Assembly (NCBI RefSeq): GCF_025141935.1
Contig: NZ_CP081120.1
Coordinates: 2,542,001-2,606,000 of the forward strand
Source: Sulfitobacter sp. S190
GTDB taxonomy: Bacteria > Pseudomonadota > Alphaproteobacteria > Rhodobacterales > Rhodobacteraceae
Reading direction: 5' to 3'
Length of the DNA: 64,000 bases
Of the stretch, positions 1-8,704 are shown piece by piece. The notes under the pieces were generated by a model that saw nothing but the letters and a program-made list of their open reading frames with translations, was not told the origin of the DNA and did no database searches. The position numbers were made by a program, and so were the translations under genes. Each line of letters starts with the position of its first letter. The stretch's first letter is position 1.

Positions 1-599
1 TAGGTCGGCTTGATCCCCACGGTGCCTGTAAACGCCGCCGGCTGGCGGATGGACCCGCCCGTGTCGGTGCCGGTCGCCGCCAGACACAGATCGGCGGCCA
101 CGGCAGACGCCGATCCGCCAGACGATCCGCCCGGTGTCAGCGCCGTGTCCTCGTTGCCGCGGCGCCACGGGTTGACCACATCCCCGTACACGGAGGTCTC
201 GTTGGACGATCCCATCGCGAATTCGTCCATGTTGAGCTTGCCCAGCATCACCGCGCCCGCATCCGCGAGGTTCTGGCTCACGGTGGATTCGTACTCTGGC
301 CGGAACCCTTCGAGGATACGGCTGGCGGCCTGGCTCGGCACACCCTTGGTGCAAAACAGGTCCTTGATGCCGATGGGCAAACCGCACATGGCGGGCGCAT
401 CGGCGTCGGACTTCAGACGCGCATCTGCCGCCTCGGCCCGCTCCATCGCAATCTCGGGGGTGTGATGGACAAACGCATTCAGCGCGCCCGCCCCTTCGAT
501 CGCGGTCAGGCAGGCCTGCGTCAGCTCCGTGGCGCTGGTATCGCCCTTGCGCAGTGCATCGCGGGCCTCGGCAAGCCCCATCTTGTTGAGATCAGACAT
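1..599 (-). CDS. gatA: Asp/Glu-tRNA amidotransferase subunit A, 3' end cut by window edge
   Basis: Amidase subunit of the GatCAB complex, which converts Glu-tRNA(Gln) and Asp-tRNA(Asn) to the amidated forms in the cytoplasm. The first 199 residues are in the window. The amidase-signature catalytic residues are visible: Lys79 in GIKDLF, cis-Ser159 within [11 protein letters not shown], and Ser183 in [11 protein letters not shown]. The start ATG (597-599) overlaps the gatC stop by one base (TGATG), so the two genes are translationally coupled. The open frame runs off the left edge, so the C-terminal two thirds are missing only because of the window boundary. Confidence 0.96.
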   Translation of the reverse strand, partial: MSDLNKMGLAEARDALRKGDTSATELTQACLTAIEGAGALNAFVHHTPEIAMERAEAADARLKSDADAPAMCGLPIGIKDLFCTKGVPSQAASRILEGFRPEYESTVSQNLADAGAVMLGKLNMDEFAMGSSNETSVYGDVVNPWRRGNEDTALTPGGSSGGSASAVAADLCLAATGTDTGGSIRQPAAFTGTVGIKPT

Positions 600-886
600 C
601 ATTCCACCACTTTCGGTACGGCAAAAAATCCTTCGCGCGCGTCCGGCGCGTTCTTGAGCACGGCGTCCTGCTGGTTGCCATCGGTCACCACATCGGCGCG
701 ACGGGCCAACCGCTGCGGCGTCACGGAGGTCATCGGCTCGACGCCGTCGATGTCCACTTCGCCCAGTTGTCCGATGAAACCGAGGATGGTGTTGAATTCC
801 TGTGCCAGCCCCGGCAACGCCTCGGGCTCGACCTTGATGCGGGCCAGTTTCGCCACCCGCGCTGCGGTGTTTTCATCAATCGACAT
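599..886 (-). CDS. gatC: Asp/Glu-tRNA amidotransferase subunit C
   Basis: Small subunit (95 aa) that stabilises GatA in the GatCAB transamidosome. The sequence starts [17 protein letters not shown], the usual GatC opening, and length matches the family. An upstream in-frame start would add 18 residues (MRGCAGKGRG...), but the start at 884-886 has a good purine-rich site (AGAGGAC) a few bases upstream and matches family length, so I prefer it. It is followed directly by gatA with a TGATG overlap. gatB is not in this part of the window. Confidence 0.94.
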   Translation of the reverse strand: MSIDENTAARVAKLARIKVEPEALPGLAQEFNTILGFIGQLGEVDIDGVEPMTSVTPQRLARRADVVTDGNQQDAVLKNAPDAREGFFAVPKVVE

Positions 887-1048
887 GCCATGTCCTCTTC
901 TGCTTGTCCGTCCTCTACCTTTCCCTGCGCATCCCCGCAAGAAGCAACGGGAACACCGCCCTGCCCGACCGCCCGCGGCAGGTTTCCGCTGCCTGCGCCC
1001 GCACTTGGGGTTAAGATGGCGCCGTTATGCGTATGAAAGGGACCGAAG

Positions 1049-1747
1049 ATGAACATTATCTGGCTGGGACACGGCAGTTTTCGCATCGAAACCGGGGATC
1101 AGGTGATCCTCGTTGATCCGTGGCTTTCCGGCAATCCGATGCTGCCGGCAGACCGCCACGCCGATGCCGTCGCCGGGGCCACGCACATCCTCGTGACCCA
1201 CGGCCATTTCGACCACACCGCCGATATCGTCAGCCTGTCGGCGCAAGCCGACATTCCCGTCTCGGGCATGGTCGAGCTTGCCCAGCACCTGCACGCACAG
1301 GGCGCCGTCGAAGGGGCCGCGTTCAACATGGGGGGCACGATCCCCATCGGCACCGGCGCGACGGCCAGCATGGTGCCTGCCTCCCATTCCTCCAGCATCC
1401 CCGTCGGGCAGACCAAACACTACACAGGCTCCGAATCGGGCTTTGTCCTGCGGGCGGAAGGGCGGTGCATCTACCTGTCGGGGGATACCGGTCTGATGGC
1501 CGACATGGGCTGGATCGCCGATTACTTCAAACCCGACGTGGGCATCCTGTCGGCGGGCGGGCACTATACGATGGACATGGAAATGGCCGCCTACGCCTGC
1601 CGGACATGGTTCGATTTCAAACTGGTGATCCCCTGCCACTACCGCACCTTCGACGCGCTCGAGCAATCGGCCGACGCGCTGCGCAACGGCGTGATGCCCG
1701 GCACCACCGTGATCGAACCGCAGGTGATGAAGGCGATCCGGCTCTAG
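1049..1747 (+). CDS. UPF0173-type metal-dependent hydrolase
   Basis: A 232-residue metallo-beta-lactamase-fold protein of the UPF0173 type. The N-terminus has WLGHGSF and VDPW, followed by the metal-binding motif HGHFDH near residues 51-56, GDTG near 150 and a late CHYRTFD. These are the family's di-metal ligands. The substrate of this family is not established; it is a cytoplasmic hydrolase with no signal peptide. The gene is divergent from gatCA and convergent with tadA. Its stop TAG and the tadA stop lie on the two strands of one CTAG tetranucleotide. Confidence 0.9.
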   Translation: MNIIWLGHGSFRIETGDQVILVDPWLSGNPMLPADRHADAVAGATHILVTHGHFDHTADIVSLSAQADIPVSGMVELAQHLHAQGAVEGAAFNMGGTIPIGTGATASMVPASHSSSIPVGQTKHYTGSESGFVLRAEGRCIYLSGDTGLMADMGWIADYFKPDVGILSAGGHYTMDMEMAAYACRTWFDFKLVIPCHYRTFDALEQSADALRNGVMPGTTVIEPQVMKAIRL

Positions 1748-2208
1748 CGCCCGGCGTCCTTGCGGCGCGCCGCGAAAAAGGACCGCAACAACTGCTCCGA
1801 CGGGGCCGCGGCGATATCGTCGAACACCTCGGGCGCGTGGTGGCACTGCGGATGGGCAAAGACCCGCGCGCCCTGCGCCACACCGCCCGATTTCGGATCC
1901 TGCGCGCCGTAATACAGCCGCGCAATCCGGGCATGGGCAATCGCACCCGCACACATCGCGCAGGGCTCCAGCGTGACGTAGAGGTCATGCCCCGTCAGCC
2001 GCTCCTGACCCAGCGCGGCACAGGCCGCCCGCAGCGCCAGCATCTCGGCATGCGCTGTCGGATCGTTCAATTCGCGGGTCCGGTTGCCCGCCTGCGCCAC
2101 CACGCCGCCCGCCGGGTCCACCACCACCGCCCCCACCGGCACTTCGCCGCGCGCGGCGGCGGCGCGGGCCTCGGCAAGGGCCTGATCCATGAATGACGTG
2201 AAACGCAT
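1744..2208 (-). CDS. tadA: tRNA-specific adenosine-34 deaminase
   Basis: Zinc-dependent deaminase that converts adenosine to inosine at the wobble position of tRNA-Arg(ACG). The HAEM motif (zinc ligand His and catalytic Glu) and PCAMC (two zinc-ligand cysteines) are intact, and the length (about 154 aa) fits TadA. The start is uncertain: MRFTSFMDQA (ATG 2206-2208) has an AAGGGG stretch very close upstream, while the internal MDQALAEA would leave that site 17 bases away. A longer in-frame extension to 2295 is possible but is not family-like and would overlap the divergent pseudouridine synthase. Confidence 0.93.
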   Translation of the reverse strand: MRFTSFMDQALAEARAAAARGEVPVGAVVVDPAGGVVAQAGNRTRELNDPTAHAEMLALRAACAALGQERLTGHDLYVTLEPCAMCAGAIAHARIARLYYGAQDPKSGGVAQGARVFAHPQCHHAPEVFDDIAAAPSEQLLRSFFAARRKDAGR

Positions 2209-2270
2209 GCCCCTTGATGGCGGCAAAAGCGTCCCTTTCGCAAGTGGGTCGGTGCCGCTATAGGACGGGG

Positions 2271-3296
2271 ATGACACAAAAACCGCCCCCCACACCGCAG
2301 GCCAGCCCCGACGGCGACCGCATCGCCAAAGTTCTGTCGCGCGCAGGCATCGCCAGCCGCCGCGAGGCCGAACGCATGATCGAAGCGGGCCGCGTCGCGG
2401 TAAACGGCAAGGTCATCACCTCGCCCGCGCTCAACGTCACCGACGCCGACCGCATCACGGTGGACGACAAACCCGTCGGCCCCGCCGAGCCTGCCCGCGT
2501 GTGGCTCTACCACAAACCCACGGGGCTGGTGACCACCACCAGCGACGAAAAGGGCCGCGAGACGATATTCGACGCGCTGCCCGAAGACATGCCGCGGGTG
2601 ATGAGCATCGGACGGCTCGACCTCAACTCCGAAGGCCTGCTGCTGCTGACCAATGACGGCGCGATCAAGCGCAAACTGGAACTGCCCTCCACCGGCTGGC
2701 TGCGCCGGTACCGTGTGCGGGTCAACGGCCGGCCCACCGACGAGATGCTCGAGCCGCTGCGCAAGGGCGTCATCGCCGATGGCGAGCCGTTCCAGCCGAT
2801 GGATGTGTCGCTCGACCGCCAGCAAGGGGCGAACGCATGGCTCACGGTCGGCCTGCGCGAGGGCAAGAACCGCGAGATCCGCCGCGCGATGGACGTCATC
2901 GGGCTGAGTGTGAACCGCCTTATCCGCGTCAGCTACGGCCCCTTCCAGCTCGGTCAGCTGCCACAGGGCGAGGTCGAGGAAATCCGCCGCAAGATCCTGC
3001 GCGATCAATTGGGGGCCGAAGCCGACAGCCTGCTTGGCACTCCGGTGGAGCGGCCCCGCACGGTCACCTTCAATCCCAAACGCCGCCCCCCGCGCAAGGG
3101 CAGCTTTGGCGGGCCCGGTCAACCCGGCCGCCCGCGCCCGCCCGCCGAGGACGAAGCAGCGCCCGCGCGGCGCGGCGGCAAACCCGGCCCCCGCGGCGGC
3201 CACAAACCACAGCCCAAATCCGGCGCGAAATCCGGTCCCAGATCCGGCGGCCCCCGCGGCACCGGCCCCGCACGCGGTCCGCGCAAACCGCGCTGA
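2271..3296 (+). CDS. RsuA/RluB-family 23S rRNA pseudouridine synthase
   Basis: Isomerises a uridine in rRNA to pseudouridine. Residues about 15-65 form an S4 RNA-binding domain (RIAKVLSRAGIASRREAERM), then comes the catalytic domain with GRLDLNSEGLLLLTN containing the family's catalytic Asp, and later GKNREIRRAMD. Length is 341 aa, of which the last 90 or so form a low-complexity Pro/Arg/Gly/Lys tail, common in alphaproteobacterial RluB-like enzymes and probably an RNA-binding extension. ATG 2271 is preceded by AGGACGGGG. Whether it is RluB, RluE or RluF cannot be decided from sequence alone; the tail favours RluB. Confidence 0.9.
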   Translation: MTQKPPPTPQASPDGDRIAKVLSRAGIASRREAERMIEAGRVAVNGKVITSPALNVTDADRITVDDKPVGPAEPARVWLYHKPTGLVTTTSDEKGRETIFDALPEDMPRVMSIGRLDLNSEGLLLLTNDGAIKRKLELPSTGWLRRYRVRVNGRPTDEMLEPLRKGVIADGEPFQPMDVSLDRQQGANAWLTVGLREGKNREIRRAMDVIGLSVNRLIRVSYGPFQLGQLPQGEVEEIRRKILRDQLGAEADSLLGTPVERPRTVTFNPKRRPPRKGSFGGPGQPGRPRPPAEDEAAPARRGGKPGPRGGHKPQPKSGAKSGPRSGGPRGTGPARGPRKPR

Positions 3297-3423
3297 TCCG
3301 CCCCGCGGCGGGGAAATGACAAATTTTTCAGCGTCTTCCCCGCGTCTGGCCAATTCACAATTCCCCCGCCCTGCGCTACATCTGCGTCAAACGACCGCAG
3401 TCTAGACATTAGGGGACACATTC

Positions 3424-4242
3424 ATGGCAGACCTGCTGACACTCGAAAATCTGGGCAATCTGGTGATGCTTTGCTTTTTGCAAGCGGTGCTGGGCTTCGA
3501 CAACCTGCTATATATCTCGATCGAAAGCCAACGCGCGCCGGTGGCCCAGCAGGCCGCCGTGCGCAAATGGGGCATCATCCTGGCCGTGGCCCTGCGCATC
3601 GTGCTGCTGTTCGTGATGATCCGCCTGATCGACGCCATGGCCGAGCCGTTCTTCATCCTGAACTGGGAAGGCGTGCTTACCGGCGGCGTCAATTTCGCCA
3701 CGCTGGTGTTCATCCTCGGCGGGGCCTTCATCATGTATACCGCCGTCAAGGAAATCGGGCACATGCTGGCGATCGAACATCTGGATACGGACATCGAGGC
3801 GAAATCCGGCAAATCGGCCGCCAAGGTGGTGGGGCTTATCGTGCTGATGAACCTGATCTTCTCGTTCGATTCCGTGCTCTCGGCGCTGGCGATCACGGAT
3901 GTGTTCGTGCTGCTGGCCACCGCGATCATCCTGTCGGGTCTGGCGATGCTGCTGCTGGCCGAACGGGTGACGCAGTTTCTCGAGGCCAACCGCATGTACG
4001 AGGTGCTGGGCCTGTTCATCCTGCTGATCGTCGGCATCGTGCTGCTGGGCGAAGCGGGACAGGCCGCCGCCCACGCGATGCACGATCCGGAACTCGCCCT
4101 GCGCTTTTTTGGTTATGAAGTTGTACCGATGTCGAAAACGACGTTCTACTTCAGCGTCGTCGTGCTGGTGTTGGTCGAAGTCATCCAGTCGGGCTACACC
4201 CGCAAACTCAACGCGCAGCGCCGCACGGGCCAGCGCCACTAG
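3424..4242 (+). CDS. terC: TerC-family integral membrane protein
   Basis: A 272-residue polytopic inner-membrane protein of the TerC family, implicated in tellurite resistance and, in several bacteria, Mn2+ export or metalation of exported proteins. The two diagnostic intramembrane acidic motifs are present: GFDNLLYISI near residue 25 and FSFDSVLSALAI near 150. I count about seven hydrophobic segments. AGGGGAC lies just upstream of ATG 3424. It heads a plus-strand series leading to XpaC- and TelA-like genes, which are known Ter-system partners. Transport substrate is not readable from sequence. Confidence 0.9.
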   Translation: MADLLTLENLGNLVMLCFLQAVLGFDNLLYISIESQRAPVAQQAAVRKWGIILAVALRIVLLFVMIRLIDAMAEPFFILNWEGVLTGGVNFATLVFILGGAFIMYTAVKEIGHMLAIEHLDTDIEAKSGKSAAKVVGLIVLMNLIFSFDSVLSALAITDVFVLLATAIILSGLAMLLLAERVTQFLEANRMYEVLGLFILLIVGIVLLGEAGQAAAHAMHDPELALRFFGYEVVPMSKTTFYFSVVVLVLVEVIQSGYTRKLNAQRRTGQRH

Positions 4243-4309
4243 AAACACGGGTGTCGGCTGCGTATGTTAGGCTGACACGCGCGCCGTGGGGCGCAAGTAA
4301 CGAGGGACC

Positions 4310-4399
4310 ATGGGACAAACACCGTTTCGCAAGATCTCATACGTGGCGCTGATCATCGTGCTGATCGGCGTCTCCTCCGGCTGGATCGGAGGGCTTTGA
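4310..4399 (+). CDS. 29-residue single-span membrane peptide
   Basis: Small reading frame encoding MGQTPFRKISY followed by a hydrophobic span (VALIIVLIGVSS) and a GWIGGL end. A GAGGGA ribosome-binding site sits at 4302-4307, just before ATG 4310. Its stop (4397-4399) lies inside the ribosome-binding region of the next gene, which suggests coupled translation. Basic residues before the span predict an N-in, C-out orientation. It fills the gap between terC and the xpaC-like gene. I do not recognise a named family; the good start signal, spacing and amphipathic design make it a probable real gene. Confidence 0.6.
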   Translation: MGQTPFRKISYVALIIVLIGVSSGWIGGL

Positions 4400-4401
4400 G
4401 C

Positions 4402-5313
4402 GTGGCAAAACGGTTTGGCGGCAAATACAGCCCCGAGGGCGATACGGCCCAAGGCACGCCGCCCCCGGTGCCCGGCGCGCCGCGTGGCCGCGCGCGGGTC
4501 ACCGTCGATCCCGCAGGGGCGCGCGCCAATATGCTGTTTGTGCCCGCCGTGATCCTTGTCGCGACCAGTGTGCTGGGGGCCGGATCGGCCATCGGCATGG
4601 CGTCGGGGCTTCTGGGCGCGCTGGCGCTGACCAGTGCGGCATGGCTGTTGCGCGGGGGCCTGCGCGCCGAAGCGGCCTTTGCGGCGCGCAAAACCGCCCG
4701 CCGTCCCGCCATTCCGCGCAAACTCTTTGCCGCCGTGCTCAGCGGCGTGGGCGCGACCCTCGCCGTGGGCGCACACACGGGTTTCGCAAATCCGCTCTCT
4801 GCCGTGATCTACGGGCTCATCGCGGGCGGGTTGCATCTGGCGGCCTTCGGGCTCGACCCGATGCGCTCCAAGGGGATGGACGGCGTCGATACCTTCCAGC
4901 AGGACCGCGTCGCCCGCGTGGTGGACGAAGCCGAAAAACACCTCACGACCATGCGCCAAACCATCGAGCGCGCCCGCGACCGCGAAGCCACCGGCAGGCT
5001 GGAGCAATTCGTGCAAACCGCACGTGACCTGATCCAGACCGTCGAGGAAGACCCCCGCGATCTGACCGCCGCGCGCAAGTATCTGGGGGTCTACCTACAG
5101 GGCGCCCGCGATGCGACGGCCAAATTCGCCGACATCTACGCGCGCTCCCGCGATCCGCAGGCCAAGGCCGATTACCTCGCGCTGCTGGACGATCTCGACC
5201 AGAATTTTGCCGCCCGTAACCGTAAATCGCTGCTCGCCGACCGCAGCGATCTGACCGTTGAAATCGACGTGCTGCGCGAGCGGCTGTCACGTGAAGGGGT
5301 GCGGCTGGACTAG
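4402..5313 (+). CDS. XpaC-like (5-bromo-4-chloroindolyl phosphate hydrolysis) protein
   Basis: A 303-residue protein with an N-terminal basic/proline segment, two or three hydrophobic spans between residues about 35 and 155, and a charged helical C-terminal half (residues 160-300) predicted as coiled-coil-like. This layout and its position immediately upstream of telA identify it as XpaC-like. XpaC-TelA pairs are conserved in Firmicutes and Proteobacteria and linked to toxic-anion resistance; the biochemical function is unknown. I chose GTG 4402 because GGAGGG (4388-4393) is 8 bases upstream; TTG 4396 is possible but only 2 bases away. Confidence 0.78.
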   Translation: MAKRFGGKYSPEGDTAQGTPPPVPGAPRGRARVTVDPAGARANMLFVPAVILVATSVLGAGSAIGMASGLLGALALTSAAWLLRGGLRAEAAFAARKTARRPAIPRKLFAAVLSGVGATLAVGAHTGFANPLSAVIYGLIAGGLHLAAFGLDPMRSKGMDGVDTFQQDRVARVVDEAEKHLTTMRQTIERARDREATGRLEQFVQTARDLIQTVEEDPRDLTAARKYLGVYLQGARDATAKFADIYARSRDPQAKADYLALLDDLDQNFAARNRKSLLADRSDLTVEIDVLRERLSREGVRLD

Positions 5314-5346
5314 CGCGCGCCAACCAGAAACAGGGAACACCACATC

Positions 5347-6525
5347 ATGTCCGATACCGTCCGTCAAAAGGCCACCCAGTCGCTCGCATTGGTCGAAGAG
5401 GTCAACGCCGTCGTGCTGCCCGAACCCCAACAAGCCAATGAGGTGGTCGCCCTCGACGACGCCACGCCCGCCCAAAGCGCCGAAATCCGCGCCCGCATGG
5501 ACGAGCTGGACATGGACGACACCCAGTCCATCATCGGCTTCGGCTCTGCCGCACAGGCCGAACTGCAGGAAATCAGCCAGTCGATGCTGGCGGATGTGCG
5601 CAACAAGGATGTCGGCCCCGCCGGCGACAGCCTGCGCAACATCGTGACCACCATCCGCGGCTTTTCGGTCTCCGAACTCGACGTGCGCCGCAAACAGAGC
5701 TGGTGGGAAAAACTGCTGGGCAAGGCCGCGCCTTTCGCGAAATTCACCGCCAAGTTCGAAAAGGTGCAAGGCCAGATCGACAAGATCACGGACAACCTGC
5801 TTAGCCACGAACACACGCTGCTCAAGGACATCAAATCGCTCGACATGCTCTACGAAAAGACGCTGCAGTTCTACGATGAACTGGCGCTCTACATCGCCGC
5901 GGGCGAGGCCAAGCTGGCCGAGATCGACGCCACCGCGATCCCCGCGAAAGAGGCCGAAGTCAACGCCGCCCCCGAGGATGATCAGGTCATGAAAGCGCAG
6001 GAACTGCGCGATCTGCGTGCCGCGCGGGACGATCTGGAACGCCGTGTGCACGATCTCAAACTCACCCGTCAGGTCACGATGCAATCGCTGCCCTCCATCC
6101 GGCTGGTGCAGGAAAACGACAAGTCGCTGGTGACCAAGATCAACTCGACACTCGTCAACACCGTACCGCTTTGGGAAACCCAACTGGCGCAGGCGGTGAC
6201 GATCCAGCGCTCCGCCGAAGCGGCCGGTGCCGTGCGCGAAGCCAACGATCTGACCAACGAACTGCTGACCTTGAACGCGCGCAACCTGCGCGAAAGCAAC
6301 AAGGTGATCCGACAGGAAATGGAGCGCGGTGTCTTCGACATCGAAGCGGTGCGCGCCGCCAACGCCGATCTGATCGGCACGATCGAGGAATCGCTGCAGA
6401 TCGCCGACGAGGGCAAAGCCAAACGCGCCGCCGCCGAGAAAGAGCTGCAGGAGATGGAAAGCAAGCTGCGCGACACGCTCGCTGCCGCCAAGTCGGGCGC
6501 AACATCCGCCCCCGCCGGTAGCTGA
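5347..6525 (+). CDS. telA: TelA/KlaA-family toxic anion resistance protein
   Basis: A 392-residue, soluble, almost wholly alpha-helical protein of the TelA family, whose members are associated with tellurite and other toxic-anion or envelope-stress resistance. Features fitting the family are the central segment WWEKLLGKAAPFAKFTAKFE, the long heptad-rich helices (residues 150-260), and the C-terminal helical region with EANDLTNELL. No signal peptide or membrane span. It lies 33 bases after the XpaC-like gene and 3 bases before the DUF2927 gene, so it is almost certainly co-transcribed. How TelA works is not established. Confidence 0.88.
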   Translation: MSDTVRQKATQSLALVEEVNAVVLPEPQQANEVVALDDATPAQSAEIRARMDELDMDDTQSIIGFGSAAQAELQEISQSMLADVRNKDVGPAGDSLRNIVTTIRGFSVSELDVRRKQSWWEKLLGKAAPFAKFTAKFEKVQGQIDKITDNLLSHEHTLLKDIKSLDMLYEKTLQFYDELALYIAAGEAKLAEIDATAIPAKEAEVNAAPEDDQVMKAQELRDLRAARDDLERRVHDLKLTRQVTMQSLPSIRLVQENDKSLVTKINSTLVNTVPLWETQLAQAVTIQRSAEAAGAVREANDLTNELLTLNARNLRESNKVIRQEMERGVFDIEAVRAANADLIGTIEESLQIADEGKAKRAAAEKELQEMESKLRDTLAAAKSGATSAPAGS

Positions 6526-6528
6526 GCC

Positions 6529-7506
6529 ATGCGGCGCGGCGGCACAGCCATCGGCCGGAGCAGCAGGGCGCTGGTGGCGCTCTGCGCCCTGACGCTTGGC
6601 GCCTGCGCGCTGATGGAGCCGCCGGTCGATCCGGTTCTCAAACCCGTGGCGCGCCCCGCCGAACGCCGCCCCGCGCCCGCGCCGATCATCGTCGCCCAAC
6701 CCACATCACAAGAAAGCGCAGCCCTACGCAGCTATCTCAACGAGGTGCAGCGCGCCCAGCTGAGCCAGGGCCTGCTGCGCCGCGACGGGGGCGGCACCGA
6801 CGCGCCCTTCACCTCCGCGATGCTGGCGCGCAATTTCGAACAGATCGCGTTTTTCAATGAATACGACGGCTCCTTCTCGGGGCGCGGCGGGGCCAGCCCG
6901 ATGCGGCGCTGGGAAAGCCCCGTGCGCATGCAGATCATCTTCGGCGCGGGCGTGCCCCCGTCCCAACGCGCCCGCGACAGCGCCAACATCGCCACCTACG
7001 CCGCACGGCTGGGCCGCGTCACGGGCCACCCGGTCGCCGTCGCCAACAACCCCAATTTCGTGGTCATCGTGGCCAGCGAGGACGACCGCGCCGCCGCCCT
7101 GTCCGAAGCGGTGGCCCGCGTGCCCGGCATTTCCGCCAGCAGCCTCGAGCCGCTCGCGCGCATGCGGCGTGATACCTATTGCGTCGTCGCCGCCTATGCC
7201 GCCGGATCGGGCGCCAATGTCTATACAGCCGCTGTCGCCGTGATCCGCGCCGAAAACCCCGAACTTCTGCGCCTGTCGTGCATCCACGAAGAACTGGCGC
7301 AGGGCATGGGGCTGGCCAACGACAGCCCCGAGGCGCGGCCCTCCATCTTCAACGACGACGATGAATTCGCCCTGCTGACGCGCCACGACGAGTTGCTGCT
7401 CAAGATGCTCTACGACGACCGCCTGCGCCCCGGCCTGAGCGCCGACGAAGCGCGCCCCACCGTCCGCGCCATCGCCTCCGAACTTCTCGATACAGGGCCC
7501 GTCTGA
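6529..7506 (+). CDS. DUF2927-domain lipoprotein
   Basis: A 325-residue exported protein. The N-terminal signal ends in a lipobox LGAC with Cys26 as the acylation site, so a lipoprotein is predicted. The C-terminal half (about residues 210-300) carries the DUF2927 signature, including CIHEELAQGMGLANDSP and LLLKMLYDDRLRPG. The HEELAQ motif looks like a degenerate HExxH metal site in which the second His is replaced by Gln. Function is unknown. It follows telA by 3 bases, linking a periplasmic or outer-membrane lipoprotein to the cytoplasmic TelA/SPFH genes. Confidence 0.85.
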   Translation: MRRGGTAIGRSSRALVALCALTLGACALMEPPVDPVLKPVARPAERRPAPAPIIVAQPTSQESAALRSYLNEVQRAQLSQGLLRRDGGGTDAPFTSAMLARNFEQIAFFNEYDGSFSGRGGASPMRRWESPVRMQIIFGAGVPPSQRARDSANIATYAARLGRVTGHPVAVANNPNFVVIVASEDDRAAALSEAVARVPGISASSLEPLARMRRDTYCVVAAYAAGSGANVYTAAVAVIRAENPELLRLSCIHEELAQGMGLANDSPEARPSIFNDDDEFALLTRHDELLLKMLYDDRLRPGLSADEARPTVRAIASELLDTGPV

Positions 7507-7575
7507 CCGCGCCGCTTGCACGCGCACGGCCCTTTGCCTACCCTTTCCTCCGACACCCAGACCAAAGGACACCCC

Positions 7576-8700
7576 ATGGGCATTTTTGACTTCCTCTCTG
7601 GTGAATTCATCGACGTCATCCACTGGACGGACGACACCCGCGATACGCTTGTCTGGCGGTTCGAACGCGAAGGCCACGCCATCAAATACGGCGCCAAGCT
7701 CACGGTGCGCGAAGGTCAGGCGGCGGTCTTTGTGCACGAAGGCCAGCTTGCGGATGTGTTCACGCCCGGGCTCTACATGCTCGAAACCAACAATATGCCG
7801 ATCATGACGACCCTGCAACATTGGGATCACGGCTTCAAAAGCCCGTTCAAATCGGAAATCTATTTCGTCAACACCACCCGCTTCAATGATCTCAAATGGG
7901 GCACCAAGAACCCCGTGATCGTGCGCGACCCCGAATTCGGGCCCGTGCGGCTGCGGGCCTTCGGCACCTACAGCGTGCGGGTCAGCGACCCCGCGCTGTT
8001 CCTGCGCGAAATCGTCGGCACCGACGGCGAATTCACAATGGACGAAATCAGCTACCAGATCCGCAACATCATCGTGCAGGAATTCTCGCGCACCATCGCG
8101 CGCGCGCAGATCCCGGTGCTGGACATGGCCGCCAATACCCGCGAACTGGGCCAACTGGTGGGCGGTGAGATCGCGGGCCAGCTGGCCGAATACGGTCTGG
8201 CGATGCCCGAACTCTATATCGAGAACATCTCGCTGCCCCCCGCCGTGGAAGAGGTGCTGGACAAGCGCTCGTCAATGGGTGTGATCGGCAATCTCAACGA
8301 ATATATGCAGTTTCAGGCCGCCGAGGCATTGGGCCGCGACGGGGCCGGTGCGGCCGCGATCCAGACGGGGCTGGGCGCCGGGCTGGGGATGCAGATCGGC
8401 GCGCAGGCCGCGCAGGGCGGGCCGTGGGGCGCGCGTCCGCAGATGCAGGCCGCGGCGGCACCGGCAGGGCACCTGCCCCCTCCGCCCCCGCCGGTCGAAC
8501 ACGTCTGGCACATCGCCGTCAGCGGCCAGACCAGCGGCCCGTTTTCCAAGGCCCGCCTTGGCCGCATGGCCGCCGAGGGGGAGCTGTCGCGCGAAACCTA
8601 TGTCTGGACACCAGGACAGGACGGCTGGATGAAGGCCGAAGACGTCGCGGAGCTTGCACAGCTCTTCACCGTTCTGCCGCCGCCGCCGCCGGGCAGCTGA
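7576..8700 (+). CDS. SPFH-domain protein with C-terminal GYF_2 domain
   Basis: A 374-residue protein. Residues about 20-260 form an SPFH (band-7-like) domain of the YdjI/virion-core-like class: it begins GIFDFLSGEFIDVIHW and includes VREGQAAVFVHEGQL and a helical ELGQLVGGEIAGQLAEYGL segment. After a Pro-rich linker the last 65 residues form a GYF_2 (DUF4339) domain (VWHIAVSGQTSGPFSKARLG ... TYVWTPGQDGWMKAEDV). The YdjI homologue of Bacillus is a membrane-domain scaffold for the phage-shock protein PspA. ATG 7576 begins the conserved MGIFDF; a further upstream ATG gives a non-conserved extension. Confidence 0.87.
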   Translation: MGIFDFLSGEFIDVIHWTDDTRDTLVWRFEREGHAIKYGAKLTVREGQAAVFVHEGQLADVFTPGLYMLETNNMPIMTTLQHWDHGFKSPFKSEIYFVNTTRFNDLKWGTKNPVIVRDPEFGPVRLRAFGTYSVRVSDPALFLREIVGTDGEFTMDEISYQIRNIIVQEFSRTIARAQIPVLDMAANTRELGQLVGGEIAGQLAEYGLAMPELYIENISLPPAVEEVLDKRSSMGVIGNLNEYMQFQAAEALGRDGAGAAAIQTGLGAGLGMQIGAQAAQGGPWGARPQMQAAAAPAGHLPPPPPPVEHVWHIAVSGQTSGPFSKARLGRMAAEGELSRETYVWTPGQDGWMKAEDVAELAQLFTVLPPPPPGS

Positions 8701-8704
8701 GCAC

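Noticed and set aside
3298..3311. CCGCC/GGCGG hairpin after the pseudouridine synthase as terminator
   Set aside because: Short stem in a GC-rich context with no adjacent T run; such hairpins arise easily by chance.
2067..3353. 428-codon minus-strand frame opposite the pseudouridine synthase
   Set aside because: Antisense of a gene with S4 and catalytic motifs; the translation is Ala/Gly/Arg-rich without family features.
4247..4280. GTGTCGGC/GCTGACAC stem after terC as terminator
   Set aside because: Loop of about 12 bases, one G-T pair and no T run. The downstream genes look co-transcribed.
5287..8154. Two long minus-strand frames (about 470 codons each) opposite telA, DUF2927 and SPFH genes
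   Set aside because: Compositionally biased shadows; the plus-strand genes have domain motifs, start signals and operon spacing.
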